The notes beneath the pieces are model-generated. The model ran no database searches and had not been told where the DNA came from. It saw only the letters and a program-made list of their open reading frames with translations. Shown in pieces: positions 9,171 through 18,810 of a stretch of 57,092 nucleotides of DNA. Position numbers and translations under genes: made by a program. The stretch is taken from contig JAPPES010000020.1 in the NCBI GenBank assembly GCA_028824125.1, positions 1-57,092 on the forward strand, read 5' to 3'. Source of the DNA: Candidatus Poribacteria bacterium. GTDB lineage: Bacteria > Poribacteria > WGA-4E > WGA-3G. How positions within the stretch are numbered: position 1 is the stretch's first letter; every line of letters starts with the position of its first letter.

Positions 9171-10913
9171 TTATTTGCTGCATGAGCGATATTCAAGCAG
9201 GACTGATTTGCCAATAATTTCAACGATACGGACTATAAATTCTTTGCCTTTTGCATCTGTGAGGTGTAAATCCTCTCCTATAGAGAAATGAACCGGCTGC
9301 GGTTGCCCTTCATTAATGGATATGTTGGAAGCATATAAATAGGTACGGTCCCGAGTATCACGATTAGGATTCAAACGTCCAGCTAAACCTGGAATGTTCC
9401 CTGTTGCTTCGGGAAAGATGGTAGAGCCGCCATCTTGAAGGCTTTGCATTTCAAGGGCAAGTCTTTCTTTCGCTGGCACCCAGTTTTTTTCAAGGTGCGC
9501 AGCATAACCGGAAGCGGCTGAGAACACTGTCATCGGAAGATGTGTCATGTGCAGATCAATCCGCGCTTCGCCATTCTCGTCGGTGGTTGCGCTTTTCCAT
9601 GTTTTATTTGGAAACAATGTCAACAACTCAATGCCTGATAAAGCAGCCCCTTTGTGGTGGCAAAGGATAACAGCAGTCGAGGGTGTAACATTCGTATCTG
9701 CGGCAGGAATCGTGAGAATAAGATCTGAATCATCAATTAGTTCATAATCAGGGATTTTTCCGCTCAATGCCTCCGTTTCGCGAAAAATGATTGGCACACC
9801 GTCTCCCCGGCGTTCCATGAAGAATTGTCGTTCACCTGATCCGAGTACATTTTCAACAGACATTCTACCGAACATTGAGGCAAGTGCTTCGTTTCGTGTT
9901 GATTGGCGGACATCCATGCTATCAATAGTCAGATTGTTTGGCAACCCCCCGGGAGAGATTATCTCAATGCGGTCTGTGAACATTGAGAGTCTAATCTTAC
10001 TGCCTTGAATTGAATAGTCGCGATGGACAACAGCATTCACAATTGCTTCAAAGAGTGCTTTTTCACTGTATTGTGGCAGATCAGTACGAGCAGGGTTCTT
10101 GTATGCACCGACGCGCATGTTACGGACTGCAAAAGCCACCGCATCTGCAATTTGTCGGTTTAGCGGACCTGTAATGATCTGAGCATCTATCTGGCCAGAT
10201 GCACGGTCTTCACCTTGATAACAAACCGCAGAGATGCAGGCATTGGGGAGCCATTCTTCTGGAGAACGGGTGCATAAGAGTACACCTGCGACTGTAGCGC
10301 GTGTGGTTCCGTTTTCGTCGTTAGTTAGGAGTCCCATTTTCTCAAGTGCTAATTCAGGAGAGGCAGCACCTTCGGCACTCAACAAAGGTTTCCAAAGAGA
10401 TTCATCTAACGACCCAAAACCTGTTCCTGGCACCGGTTGCTTATCAAACCAGAGGAAGCGTGACTGTGCGCGCTTCTGTGCAAGGCGCAGCTGCTCATCG
10501 GTCGTCATTTGGCGTTTTGAGCTGCCAACGCGATGAAAGCTGCCGCCTGGACTATTATGCAACGCGTATCCTTGTGGGACTTTGACGAGGAGAAATGGTT
10601 TTCCTTCTTCTATTTCTTTACGAAAAATAGCAGGATGAATTGAGGGTTTGATCGTGTCAGTGCAAATTTCTACCAAAAGGATTTCCAATTTATCCATCTG
10701 CTCGCGCGACATACCTTGCGCATTACCACTATCGGTCACACCGCATAGAACAACACCGCCATCTGTATTAGCAAATGCAGCAATTTCGTCTGCCAGATCG
10801 TCACGGCTGGGACTCTTTGGCTTGTTTCCAGAAAACACAATTTCCTTGAATTCCCAGAGACTGTCTTCACCTAAACGCATGTGACGCTTGATTTCTTCGT
10901 CACTGAAATTCAT
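9171..10913 (-). CDS. AlbA_2 (Schlafen-type) and HATPase-domain protein
   Basis: The 580-residue protein begins with an AlbA_2/Schlafen-like domain (1-140; EFKE near 20-23, ANTDGGVVLCGV near 49-60) also known as the divergent AAA_4 module. It continues into a GHKL-type ATPase region (EAIVNAVVHRDYSIQG near 288-303 and SPGGLP). The last 200 residues are not recognised. Such proteins are often labelled 'putative transcriptional regulator' or 'RecG-related'; some are accessory or defence proteins. No toxin or DNA-modification partner is adjacent. RBS GGAGATGAGAA supports ATG 10913. Confidence 0.82.
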   Translation of the reverse strand: MNFSDEEIKRHMRLGEDSLWEFKEIVFSGNKPKSPSRDDLADEIAAFANTDGGVVLCGVTDSGNAQGMSREQMDKLEILLVEICTDTIKPSIHPAIFRKEIEEGKPFLLVKVPQGYALHNSPGGSFHRVGSSKRQMTTDEQLRLAQKRAQSRFLWFDKQPVPGTGFGSLDESLWKPLLSAEGAASPELALEKMGLLTNDENGTTRATVAGVLLCTRSPEEWLPNACISAVCYQGEDRASGQIDAQIITGPLNRQIADAVAFAVRNMRVGAYKNPARTDLPQYSEKALFEAIVNAVVHRDYSIQGSKIRLSMFTDRIEIISPGGLPNNLTIDSMDVRQSTRNEALASMFGRMSVENVLGSGERQFFMERRGDGVPIIFRETEALSGKIPDYELIDDSDLILTIPAADTNVTPSTAVILCHHKGAALSGIELLTLFPNKTWKSATTDENGEARIDLHMTHLPMTVFSAASGYAAHLEKNWVPAKERLALEMQSLQDGGSTIFPEATGNIPGLAGRLNPNRDTRDRTYLYASNISINEGQPQPVHFSIGEDLHLTDAKGKEFIVRIVEIIGKSVLLEYRSCSK

Positions 10914-10946
10914 TTCTCATCTCCAAAACTAAGTGTTGCCCCATTT

Positions 10947-11057
10947 TATAGTAAAATCTATAATTACTTGGACATTGGCGAGGTTAGGAAACCTCACCAG
11001 CGAGAACGTGTCGGGATTGTTCATTGAAATGTGAACATATTTTCGGATTTTACTATA
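10947..11057. repeat. MITE-like element, family A (TATAGTAAAATC ends), complete copy
   Basis: A 111 bp element with terminal inverted repeats TATAGTAAAATCT and GGATTTTACTATA and a central palindromic GCGAGGTTAGGAAACCTCACC. It lies between the AlbA_2 gene and the sulfatase gene. Related copies are at 16.5, 28.86, 39.69 and 53.53 kb. Confidence 0.75.
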
Positions 11058-11100
11058 ATCAACCTTTGTACTAAAGAATAACACATTATAGTTAGGACAT

Positions 11101-12558
11101 TCAACGCCCAGTAGATGGAGACTGTGGCCAGTGAAGTCCACGCTGCCCTGATAAGCTGCGATTTGCAGATGGACGGTACTCTTTATCAGGCAATCCAACA
11201 AGTTTACCGTCTTGCACCCATTTTTCATCGCCGCCATAGAGTTCACCTATCAGAAGGTTCGTCAATCGCTCCATGACTTTAGCATGCGCGGATGAATCGG
11301 ATAGATCGTTTAGTTCTTTCGGATCCTCTTCTAAGTCAAAGAGTTGTGAATAGTTCCCCATAGCATAATAGATAAGTTTATAACGACCTTCATGGATCAT
11401 TCGGGTGCCACTACCACCATCACCGACTTCACCGTACAACCATTCACGTTTTTTGTCACCTACCATGGGCATGCCGTCCACTGTATCTGGAATATCAACG
11501 CCGGCGAGGTGCAGTAGCGTCGGCATAACGTCTTGCCATCCGACAAGTCTGTCATCTACTCTGTGATGTCCGACTCTGTCATCGCCTGCGGTGCCAACAA
11601 GAATCATCGGTACATTGGCGGAATCTTCATAATAGAGGCGTTTTGCCCACATCCGATGATTGCCAAGCATATCGCCATGGTCGGACGTAAAAAGAATAAT
11701 AGTATTGTTCAACAGTCCTTCTTCGCGCAGTGTGCCGATAACAATACGCAATTGATGATCAATATGCGTGCAGAGTGCGTAAAACGCTTGGCGTGCAGAA
11801 CGGATTAGATTTTCGCTATATTGTGCATCCTGCATCTGACGTGATTTAAGTGGTAAAGGCAGCTTGTTAGTGTCTTTAGACCATTCACCGTGATATGGTA
11901 TGTCTATATCAATATCTCGGTACATATCCATATAACACTGCAGCGGTGCCAAAGGTGGGTGCGGGTGGCAATAGGATAAGAACCAGAATCCTGGGCGGGT
12001 TGGGTCACGACGTTTTATCGTCCGCACCATCTGTTGTGTGCTCCAGTTCGTGACGTGACAATCTTCAGGAAGGTGCCAAGGGCGGTTAAGATAATCGTTA
12101 TTACACATGCCGTGTGCGAACTGCTGCCCAGCGTAACCTCTGTCGCCAAGGAAGAGTTCATAATCATCAATTACACCGTATTGTAATCTGCCCTCTTCTC
12201 CTAATATCACATCGTCAAATCCGATGCGGTCACGTTGCGGATAGACGTGCAACTTGCCGACAGCATAAGCCTGATATCCTGCATTTCGAAATGTTTGTGC
12301 AATTGTCGGAAGCCCGTTTATTCCTTTTTTGTCGTTGAAAACTCTGTCTTTATGTGTGCGTGTTGTTGTGCCTGTCATCAGCGTTTTTCGGGCTGGCACA
12401 CAGACAGGGCATTCGCTGTATCCGTTTGTGAATCGGGTGCCTGCGCGTGCAAGTGAGTCAAGTGTTGGTGTTTGGATATTTGGATGTCCATTGACACCGA
12501 GCAGTGAGTTGGGCCAGTGATCTGTGGAAATTAGTAGTACATGTGGGCTATCGGACAT
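11101..12558 (-). CDS. Sulfatase (arylsulfatase family)
   Basis: The 485-residue protein has the family layout: a metal-binding N-terminus (STDHWPN, Asp13), then the formylglycine signature C-V-P-A-R (Cys53-Arg57) followed by TLMTG, and FTSDHGDMLGNHRMW near 292-306. It should hydrolyse sulfate esters, probably on a carbohydrate, and requires an FGly-generating enzyme that is not in the window. No signal peptide is visible, so it is probably cytoplasmic. The start at 12558 has a modest RBS (AAGGGAAATC). It fits a lifestyle of degrading sulfated host polysaccharides, which is inference. Confidence 0.92.
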   Translation of the reverse strand: MSDSPHVLLISTDHWPNSLLGVNGHPNIQTPTLDSLARAGTRFTNGYSECPVCVPARKTLMTGTTTRTHKDRVFNDKKGINGLPTIAQTFRNAGYQAYAVGKLHVYPQRDRIGFDDVILGEEGRLQYGVIDDYELFLGDRGYAGQQFAHGMCNNDYLNRPWHLPEDCHVTNWSTQQMVRTIKRRDPTRPGFWFLSYCHPHPPLAPLQCYMDMYRDIDIDIPYHGEWSKDTNKLPLPLKSRQMQDAQYSENLIRSARQAFYALCTHIDHQLRIVIGTLREEGLLNNTIILFTSDHGDMLGNHRMWAKRLYYEDSANVPMILVGTAGDDRVGHHRVDDRLVGWQDVMPTLLHLAGVDIPDTVDGMPMVGDKKREWLYGEVGDGGSGTRMIHEGRYKLIYYAMGNYSQLFDLEEDPKELNDLSDSSAHAKVMERLTNLLIGELYGGDEKWVQDGKLVGLPDKEYRPSANRSLSGQRGLHWPQSPSTGR

Positions 12559-12673
12559 TGCAGTGATTTCCCTTTTCGTTTCTGTAAGACTGTTTTATTT
12601 TATCTTATCAGATACTATGACAATTGACAAGGGAAAGTTTATATAGTCTTGATGCAGAATCATAACATCCTGT

Positions 12674-13804
12674 CTATATCTGCATCACAGCACTGTTTGT
12701 GAGATACGGAGACTGAAATTGGGTCATATCACCCGCTTTGAGTCCGGGAACGGGGAATAGGCGGACTGATAACGGTTTGTTGAGTTGTATTGAAAGGATG
12801 GCAACATCAGTCAGAATAGCGGTTATTTGGGATATAGAAGCATCACCAGGAATAGGAATTGTATCTAAACCAGTGCCACAGACGGTAGAATAGAGTAAGA
12901 GACTGTCTAAATTGAAATGCCCCGCTTCACTGCGTTTGCCCAATCCGACATCTTCAAGAACAGGAAGCATTAAGCCTGAGTACCCGCATAACGGAAGTGA
13001 TAGTGAGCGAAGCGTTTGCGTTATACCTGCGGCGACTGTCAAGGTGCCGCGCTCTCCAAAAAGCCCAGGCAGTTGTTCTTCCATTGCGTCAGCGATGCTC
13101 TCATCACCCATTGGTGCAGGTGACACGTCAATGCCAACAAACTTTATATCCCATTTTTGTGCAAACGCTTGCGCCAGCGAGACAATTCTTTGTCCCTCTG
13201 CTTCCATCAGGTCTTTCAAATTCTGTAAAGCGGTTTCCAAATTGGGTGCATCTGTGAAAGCATCTTGCACGAGGTCTGCTGCTTGCCATCCGATGCCGAA
13301 GTTAGTTCTTGAGTCGCGCCAGAAAGCAGCTGGAAAAAAAGGTGTATTTGGTGGACAATTCATCAACGCAGCAAAGCGGAGGTTGCCGTAGCCAGCATCG
13401 GTTTGGTGTGCTATCTGTTGAATGATGTTCGCCGTGCTTTCGGTGATGTCTAAGTCAATCTGTCCAGCTTGTGTGGTAATGGTAGTTGTGGCAAAAAGCG
13501 ATTCACTTTGGACAATTACATCGGTGAGCAGTTCAAGATGTTCGGGGATGTGCTGTGCTTCTGGAGAGATTGTGCCTAAACTGAGGAATTCAATCCCTAA
13601 TGCTTGGGCATTAGACTCTAATTTAAGGATTGTCCCGACATCTCGTGCTTCATTCCAGATTTGAGAACTGACGCGTGTTGTCTGTACCTCATAGTCGTTC
13701 GCTTCAAAGTGGGTTCGGCATGCTGTGTTAAATTCGGCTGCCTGTTTAAGGTAGGAGCGAAAAAAAGGGTTAGGTATGCCTGTGGTGATAGTGCGGATCT
13801 TCAT
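12674..13804 (-). CDS. DUF711 family protein
   Basis: The 376-residue protein resembles the DUF711 family (relatives of UPF0210 and of formate-lyase/ribonucleotide-reductase-like folds), with IRTITTGIPN at the N-terminus and KFVGIDVSPAPMGDESIADAMEE near 210-232. Function is unknown in the family. Its ATG overlaps the TGA of accA by 4 bp (ATGA), which implies translational coupling with accA. Confidence 0.72.
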   Translation of the reverse strand: MKIRTITTGIPNPFFRSYLKQAAEFNTACRTHFEANDYEVQTTRVSSQIWNEARDVGTILKLESNAQALGIEFLSLGTISPEAQHIPEHLELLTDVIVQSESLFATTTITTQAGQIDLDITESTANIIQQIAHQTDAGYGNLRFAALMNCPPNTPFFPAAFWRDSRTNFGIGWQAADLVQDAFTDAPNLETALQNLKDLMEAEGQRIVSLAQAFAQKWDIKFVGIDVSPAPMGDESIADAMEEQLPGLFGERGTLTVAAGITQTLRSLSLPLCGYSGLMLPVLEDVGLGKRSEAGHFNLDSLLLYSTVCGTGLDTIPIPGDASISQITAILTDVAILSIQLNKPLSVRLFPVPGLKAGDMTQFQSPYLTNSAVMQI

Positions 13805-14781
13805 GTGCGGTTAACGTCATCTTCCCCATAAAGTCCGAGATTTCGGTAACGTTCATAACGTTGTTCAATGAGTTGTTCTTTGGTCATTTCCATCAATTCA
13901 GTAAGATGCTTCCGCATTGCACGTTTGACGTTCCGGGTAGCAGCTTCCGGGTCTCTGTGTGCGCCGCCGAGAGGTTCGCGAATAACTTGGTCAATGATGT
14001 TTAACTTAAGCAGATCGGGGGCAGTCGGTTTGTAACCTTCTGTTGCTTCAGGCGCGTGCTCCCCTTTGTCTTTCCATACGATACCACTACAGGCTTCGGG
14101 CGGTGCCACGCAGTAAACAGCATATTCCATCATCAACACACGATTTCCGACTGCAATTGCCAATGCGCCACCGCTTCCACCTTCACCAATAATAACAACG
14201 AGAATTGGGACACACATCTGCATCATCTCCGCGAGATTATCAGCGATGGCTGCTGCCTGCCCGTATTCTTCGGAATGAAGATCAAAGTGAGCACCAGGTG
14301 TATCAACAAAACAGATTAAAGGGCGGTTGAATTTATCTGCTAACTGCATCAAACGTCTTGCTTTTCGGTAACCTTCTGGGTGTGTATAACCGAAGTTCAT
14401 TTCTTGCCGTTCTTCAAGGTTTGTGCCTTTCTGCTGTGCAAGGTAGACGACAGGTTGTTCTTCAAACCATGCAAAACCGCCGATGAGTGCGCGGTCATCT
14501 CCGTACAACTTGTCGCTGTGGAGTTCAACAGGTTCTTCAAGAAGTGTGTCAATATAGAGGGAGGCTTGCGGCCGTTGCGGGTGTCGTGCTAATCGCACTT
14601 TATCCCAACGGCTTAGTTTTTGGAAGGTTTGCTTTGTAAGCGTGTCGGCATTCTGTTTCAATGCCGCAATCCCTTCGGTGAGGTCCAAATCTGGGTGTTC
14701 TTCCGAGAAAGCGTCCAGTTGTGCAAGGTGACGTTCTAATTCAATAAGAGACTTTTCAAAATCCAATTCTGTTGCGTTCAC
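13801..14781 (-). CDS. accA: Acetyl-CoA carboxylase carboxyltransferase subunit alpha
   Basis: At 326 residues it is the usual AccA length. It has the N-terminal helical segment starting near LDFEKSLIELE, then the crotonase-fold carboxyltransferase domain with FVDTPGA near 158-164, GEGGSGGALAI near 199-209 and the CVAPPEACSGIVWKD stretch. With AccD it transfers carboxyl from biotin to acetyl-CoA in fatty-acid synthesis; accD is not in the window. The start codon is GTG at 14781 behind AAGGAAG. It overlaps the DUF711 gene by 4 bp. Confidence 0.96.
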   Translation of the reverse strand: MNATELDFEKSLIELERHLAQLDAFSEEHPDLDLTEGIAALKQNADTLTKQTFQKLSRWDKVRLARHPQRPQASLYIDTLLEEPVELHSDKLYGDDRALIGGFAWFEEQPVVYLAQQKGTNLEERQEMNFGYTHPEGYRKARRLMQLADKFNRPLICFVDTPGAHFDLHSEEYGQAAAIADNLAEMMQMCVPILVVIIGEGGSGGALAIAVGNRVLMMEYAVYCVAPPEACSGIVWKDKGEHAPEATEGYKPTAPDLLKLNIIDQVIREPLGGAHRDPEAATRNVKRAMRKHLTELMEMTKEQLIEQRYERYRNLGLYGEDDVNRT

Positions 14782-15143
14782 AATAATTGTCTTCCTTAGT
14801 TGCGTTTTTTTAAATCACGTCTGCTAACATTTCTAACAAGTGGCAAGAGGATTGTCTTGTCATTCTTCACCTCATATAATACCAATTCTATAAATTATTT
14901 TCTCTTTTGAAAAGAAATGTAAGAGGCGCAATGAATTGCGCGACTACGAACAGACTATTTCTTTAAGAGAGGTTATTTTTGAGAAACGGTATAAGATTTT
15001 GTTTTAACGTGAAGTCTATAGGTGAAGATTATAATTCTCTAATTTCTTTACGTGTGATTATATCAACTTTTTCCTAAAAAAGCAATATTAACAATTTCTG
15101 ATTTACCCCAGTTTTTTGGAGTCCGTATTTTGTTTGTATTATC

Positions 15144-15303
15144 ATAACCTAAGTTGCTACGGACAAGATTTCGAGAGGGCGGACATTGCTTTTTACTAAA
15201 AAAACAAGGCATTTCCGCTGATACTTAATGTTTTCTGTTATAAATCGGGGTTAGAAACCCCTCCTACAAGAGCATTCGCAAATAGGTGACAACTTGGGCT
15301 TAT
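15144..15303. repeat. MITE-like element, AAGTTG family, copy 1
   Basis: A 160 bp element with imperfect terminal inverted repeats ATAACCTAAGTTGCTAC and GGTGACAACTTGGGCTTAT, and an internal hairpin GGGGTTAGAAACCCC. It is about 90% identical to 28696-28857. At both places a family A element starts at its right end. Confidence 0.75.
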
Positions 15304-15345
15304 ATAGTGAAATCTACAATTACCTGGACATTGGTAAGGTTTTAG
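15304..15345. repeat. Family A element, left part only
   Basis: The sequence TATAGTGAAATCTACAATT and the following bases up to TTGGTAAGGTTTT match the left half of family A. The right half is missing, so this is a truncated copy. Confidence 0.55.
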
Positions 15346-15403
15346 GAGAAAGAAATAATTGGAGAATTGAATAGCTCTGTTAGACTTTTATTCGTGCTTT
15401 TCA

Positions 15404-16456
15404 TTAAAATTCGTTAAAAACTTTTACAGGTTTTCCTGTTTCAATTGATTCCCAAGCCGCAACACCCACTGCAACAGACTTCGCGCCATCTACGACATTC
15501 GGGGAAGGTTCTAAATTTTCCTTAAGACACTGCTGAAAATGCCGCATATATCGGATGACTGTTTGCCCGTGTCCATAAACGCTTGTATCAACTTCAGGTG
15601 GACATGTCATCTCAAAAGGTTCTTTTGCAGACATTTTATCAAGCATGAGTTTTACTTGTCCGCTTTTGTTATCCGTAAAGTCTCCGATCATTGTGCCTTT
15701 GCTACCGTAAATGGAGACTTGCATCATCGGCATCGGTGGGTGAACAACATCGTAAAGTCCCATCGCTCTTGCAATTTGTCCGCCTTTGAACTTCAAATTG
15801 AGAAAGAAATTGTTTTTTATCGGATATTCCGGTGTAAGTAAACCTTTTGTGCCGTAAGCGTGTACCTCCTCAACATCACCGAGGAAACTACGCAGAATAT
15901 CAACGGGATGTACAACACCGCCAAACATTAAGTCTTGTGGCGCATGAAGTCGCCACGGCGTGAAATCGTAGACGTCGCGTAGATCATGGACATAGTAGGC
16001 ATCCGCGACCATGATGTCCCCCAAATCGCCATCGTCATAGAGCCGTTTCATTGTTAAAAACTGCAGGTCAAATCGCATTGTCTGTCCGACAAGGAATTTG
16101 ACGCGGTGTTCCCGGACTAAGTTTACCAAACGTTGTGCGTCTTCCAAGGATATTACCATCGGTTTTGTGCAGACAACGTGCTTACCGGCTTCAATCGCAG
16201 CGATGCAATGTTCAGTGTGCAGATGGTCTGGTGAATAGACTGCGATAACGGAAATGTCATCACGCTGGACCAATTCACGGTAATCTGTCGTCCAAAAATC
16301 AACACCGATATTCTTAGCATAGTTTTCAAGCACGTCTGATCGCTTTGCGCAGATGCCACGAAGTTCGTAATTCAGGTCGGGCACATCCTGTAACAATGTT
16401 GCAGTTGAACCCATATTGGTCGGGTTAATACCGATAACACCTAATCCTATTGCCAT
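15404..16456 (-). CDS. Gfo/Idh/MocA family oxidoreductase
   Basis: The 350-residue form starting MAIGLGVIGINPTN is preferred because ATG 16456 has a strong RBS (AAAGGAGAGAGAAA). The longer open frame up to 16582 has no homology-like sequence. The N-terminal Rossmann domain carries VIGINPTNMGS as a variant nucleotide loop and CTKPMV in place of EKP. The C-terminal domain has GGVVHPVDILRSFLGDV near 175-191. Predicted NAD(P)-dependent sugar or inositol dehydrogenase; substrate unknown. It stands alone between repeat-filled gaps. Confidence 0.87.
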   Translation of the reverse strand: MAIGLGVIGINPTNMGSTATLLQDVPDLNYELRGICAKRSDVLENYAKNIGVDFWTTDYRELVQRDDISVIAVYSPDHLHTEHCIAAIEAGKHVVCTKPMVISLEDAQRLVNLVREHRVKFLVGQTMRFDLQFLTMKRLYDDGDLGDIMVADAYYVHDLRDVYDFTPWRLHAPQDLMFGGVVHPVDILRSFLGDVEEVHAYGTKGLLTPEYPIKNNFFLNLKFKGGQIARAMGLYDVVHPPMPMMQVSIYGSKGTMIGDFTDNKSGQVKLMLDKMSAKEPFEMTCPPEVDTSVYGHGQTVIRYMRHFQQCLKENLEPSPNVVDGAKSVAVGVAAWESIETGKPVKVFNEF

Positions 16457-16515
16457 TTTCTCTCTCCTTTGATTTAGCATAATCTTATCACAAATTCCTT
16501 TGATTGACAAGTATT

Positions 16516-16712
16516 TATAGCAAAATCCACAATTACCTGGACGTTGGTGAGGTTCGGAAGAAATCAACGGTAGTCTCCCCACACGCTATCGCTATGGGTC
16601 CCTTGCCATTTAGGCGAATACGCATAAGGTATTCGCCATGATTCCCCGCCTTGCCAGTGAGAGCGTGTCAGGATTGCTATTCAATGTAATTAAACACTAT
16701 ACCATGGGTCCC
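16516..16712. repeat. Family A element carrying a nested hairpin insertion
   Basis: Left end TATAGCAAAATCCACAATTA and a right half resembling GAGCGTGTCAGGATTG match family A. The central GAGGTTCGG is interrupted by about 95 bp starting AAGAAATCAACGGT and ending ATGATTCCCCG. That insert contains the hairpin GGCGAATAC..GTATTCGCC. The same insert at the same place is found near 20.0 kb. The right end is degraded, so the end coordinate is approximate. Confidence 0.6.
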
Positions 16713-16779
16713 GAAACAAGTGACAAGCACCAAATCAAGATTGAATACCTTGAAAACAACGAACTTTTTTCAATTTGAA

Positions 16780-16808
16780 TTGACTAAAAGAGAAAAAAGG
16801 TTGATAAT
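16780..16808 (+). promoter_or_regulatory. Sigma-70-like promoter for the DUF3500 gene
   Basis: TTGACT (16780-16785), 17 bp spacer, GATAAT (16803-16808). Transcription would start near 16815, about 65 bp before the DUF3500 start codon. Confidence 0.5.
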
Positions 16809-16878
16809 ATTAGAACTTGCACAAAACAGAATCTATCTTTTATACCAAACGTAATAAATCGTATCTGAAAGGATTTTT

Positions 16879-17994
16879 ATGTTACGCAAAATTTCACTTA
16901 TCCTCATTGTTCTATCAACCGCATGTATTGTAGCACTCACGCTCAATATTTTCGATTCTACAGAAGTCAAAGCAGAGAAAGCGGTAGAAATCGCTGAAAT
17001 CTCAACAAAACCTTCAATTGTCGCACTGGCGACAGCCATGAAAAGTTTTCGCGACTCGCTCAGCGAAGAACTACTTGCAGATGCCTCTTATCCACTTGGA
17101 CATAAAGAATCATATTCATGGTCGAATTTACCAGCATCTATAAGTGGTGATCGCGGTGGTATTCATTTCGGTAAGCTGTCAGTAGACCAATTGGCACTTT
17201 TCCATAAAGTTTTAGAGATGTTTTTGAGTGATGAAGGTTACACAAAGGTTTCGCTGATTACCCAAAAATCTGAAACACCTCTGAGCGAAATTAGGCCCGA
17301 TTTTTGGAATTCACGCCCCTACTATGTCGCACTGTTTGGAAATCCGGAGACAGACGGGTCATGGGCATTCCAGCTGGACGGACATCATTTGGCACTCAAC
17401 TTTTTGGTGCATGGCGATGAAGTCTCTATCGTTCCTGCTCATCTCGGAACTTCACCGACTATCATCAACGGCAAAGCAGTACTTGGACAGGAAAGAGGCA
17501 ACGCCTTTTCTTTGTTGAACAGTCTTGACGCGAAACAAAGAGAGAAGGCGATACAAACAGGTCGTCGTGGTCTGAAAGTAGGACCTGGCAGTTCAACCGA
17601 TCCTCATCTGAATTACGATTTTTCACACTTCGTGGGTGTCGGTTTAAAGGCATCAGAGATGAATGATGACCAAAAAGAGAATCTTCGGAAATTGATTAAA
17701 ACATACATCTACAATCTTGAAACCGAGTTTGCGAATGTCTGGATGAAAGATATTGATGCTGGACTTGACGACACCTATTTCGTCTGGATCGGCGGCACAA
17801 CAGAAAACGATTCAATTTATTATCGTGTCTTCAACCCTGCTGTTTGGATTGAATTCAATAACGAAGGCGGAGGGACAAATCATATTCACACAATTACCCG
17901 TTCACCCAATGGAAATGACTACGGTATTTTCGCCTTAAATCGCGGTCCTAAAACACTTTTAGAACACTATGTTATGGCTGATCATCACAAGTAA
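16879..17994 (+). CDS. DUF3500 family protein, exported
   Basis: The 371-residue protein has an N-terminal signal peptide or anchor (about 1-27) and then a DUF3500-like domain. Recognisable segments are RGGIHFGKLSVDQ near 94-106, WAFQLDGHHLALNF near 161-174 and WIEFNNEGGGTNHIHTI near 317-333. The conserved His residues suggest a metal or ligand site, but the family's activity is not known. RBS AAAGGATTTTT precedes ATG 16879. A methyltransferase gene follows after 64 bp. Confidence 0.8.
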   Translation: MLRKISLILIVLSTACIVALTLNIFDSTEVKAEKAVEIAEISTKPSIVALATAMKSFRDSLSEELLADASYPLGHKESYSWSNLPASISGDRGGIHFGKLSVDQLALFHKVLEMFLSDEGYTKVSLITQKSETPLSEIRPDFWNSRPYYVALFGNPETDGSWAFQLDGHHLALNFLVHGDEVSIVPAHLGTSPTIINGKAVLGQERGNAFSLLNSLDAKQREKAIQTGRRGLKVGPGSSTDPHLNYDFSHFVGVGLKASEMNDDQKENLRKLIKTYIYNLETEFANVWMKDIDAGLDDTYFVWIGGTTENDSIYYRVFNPAVWIEFNNEGGGTNHIHTITRSPNGNDYGIFALNRGPKTLLEHYVMADHHK

Positions 17995-18058
17995 ATAACA
18001 AATTATTTGATTAAAATATTGCTAAACTATCAGATGCGAAAAATATGAAGGGGCATTA

Positions 18059-18658
18059 ATGTTTGATAAAGTTTTAGAAGAAGTTGAAGAACAGTGTCGG
18101 GCAGAACGAATTCCGATGTTAGGTCCTGAAAAAGCGAAATTGCTCGCGAGTTGTGTTGAGAAGGCAAAACCATCTGTCATTGTAGAGTGCGGAACTGCCA
18201 TCGGTTATTCCGGATTGTGGATGTTACGCACCCTCAAAAATTTAGGTGCGGGCCGTTTGATAACTGTAGAGATAAACGCTGACAGTGCACAACGCGCACG
18301 TGATAATTTTGAAAAAGCAGGCATGGCAGACCTTGTTGATTCACGTATTGGGGATGCCGCAGAGGTGCTTAAAACTGTTCAAGACCCTGTAGATTTTTTG
18401 TTCCTTGACAACAACAAGGATGGTTATTTCGCATGCTTCAAAGCGATCGAATCTCAGTTGACTAATCCAGCAACGATTGTAGCTGATAACGTCGGTAGAG
18501 CGGATCAGATGGCAGATTACTTGGAGCATGTCCGTTCCAACTACGAGTCCGAAACGCATTGGTTTGAGAGCTGGCGGCGAAGACTTAGTGGGAACGGAGG
18601 CGACAATCAAGGGCAGCGAAGACGCGACGGTATGGAAGTTACAATCTATCGCAGCTGA
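18059..18658 (+). CDS. Class I SAM-dependent methyltransferase (O-methyltransferase-like)
   Basis: The 199-residue protein resembles small catechol/caffeoyl-CoA-type O-methyltransferases: motif I VIVECGTAIGYSG near residues 40-52, acidic ITVEINADSAQ near 69-79, and DFLFLDNNKDGYF near 107-119. The substrate is not predictable. RBS AAGGGGC lies 6 bp before ATG 18059. A small palindromic element begins 16 bp after the stop. Confidence 0.82.
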   Translation: MFDKVLEEVEEQCRAERIPMLGPEKAKLLASCVEKAKPSVIVECGTAIGYSGLWMLRTLKNLGAGRLITVEINADSAQRARDNFEKAGMADLVDSRIGDAAEVLKTVQDPVDFLFLDNNKDGYFACFKAIESQLTNPATIVADNVGRADQMADYLEHVRSNYESETHWFESWRRRLSGNGGDNQGQRRRDGMEVTIYRS

Positions 18659-18673
18659 TAGATACAATATAAA

Positions 18674-18787
18674 TAGGACTTACGCATTCCCTCTTGATAA
18701 GGAGTTAGGGGTAAAAGGTGCTATTCAGTGATCTACCCCTAAGTTCCGCTTATCAGGAAGGCTTTAAGAAAAAATGCGTAAGTCCTG
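18674..18787. repeat. MITE-like element, AGGACTTACGCATT family, copy 1
   Basis: Perfect 14 bp terminal inverted repeats AGGACTTACGCATT (18675-18688) and AATGCGTAAGTCCT (18773-18786). The interior also folds (GATAAGGAGTTAGGGGTA with TACCCCTAAGTTCCGCTTATC). The bases next to the ends read ATAAA on both sides, a possible 5 bp target duplication. Confidence 0.85.
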
Positions 18788-18810
18788 ATAAATTTAAATA
18801 GGAGAATTAA

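Larger units (their letters stand above)
14782..15403. other. Intergenic region with repeat elements
   Basis: No gene is supported in this 620 bp gap. From 15144 it holds an AAGTTG element followed directly by the left part of a family A element. The first 360 bp are AT-rich unique sequence, presumably containing the accA promoter and the 3' flank of the oxidoreductase gene. Confidence 0.6.

Noticed and set aside
10929..11246. 105-codon minus-strand frame overlapping the sulfatase end
   Set aside because: It runs through a family A element and is out of frame with the well-supported sulfatase gene.
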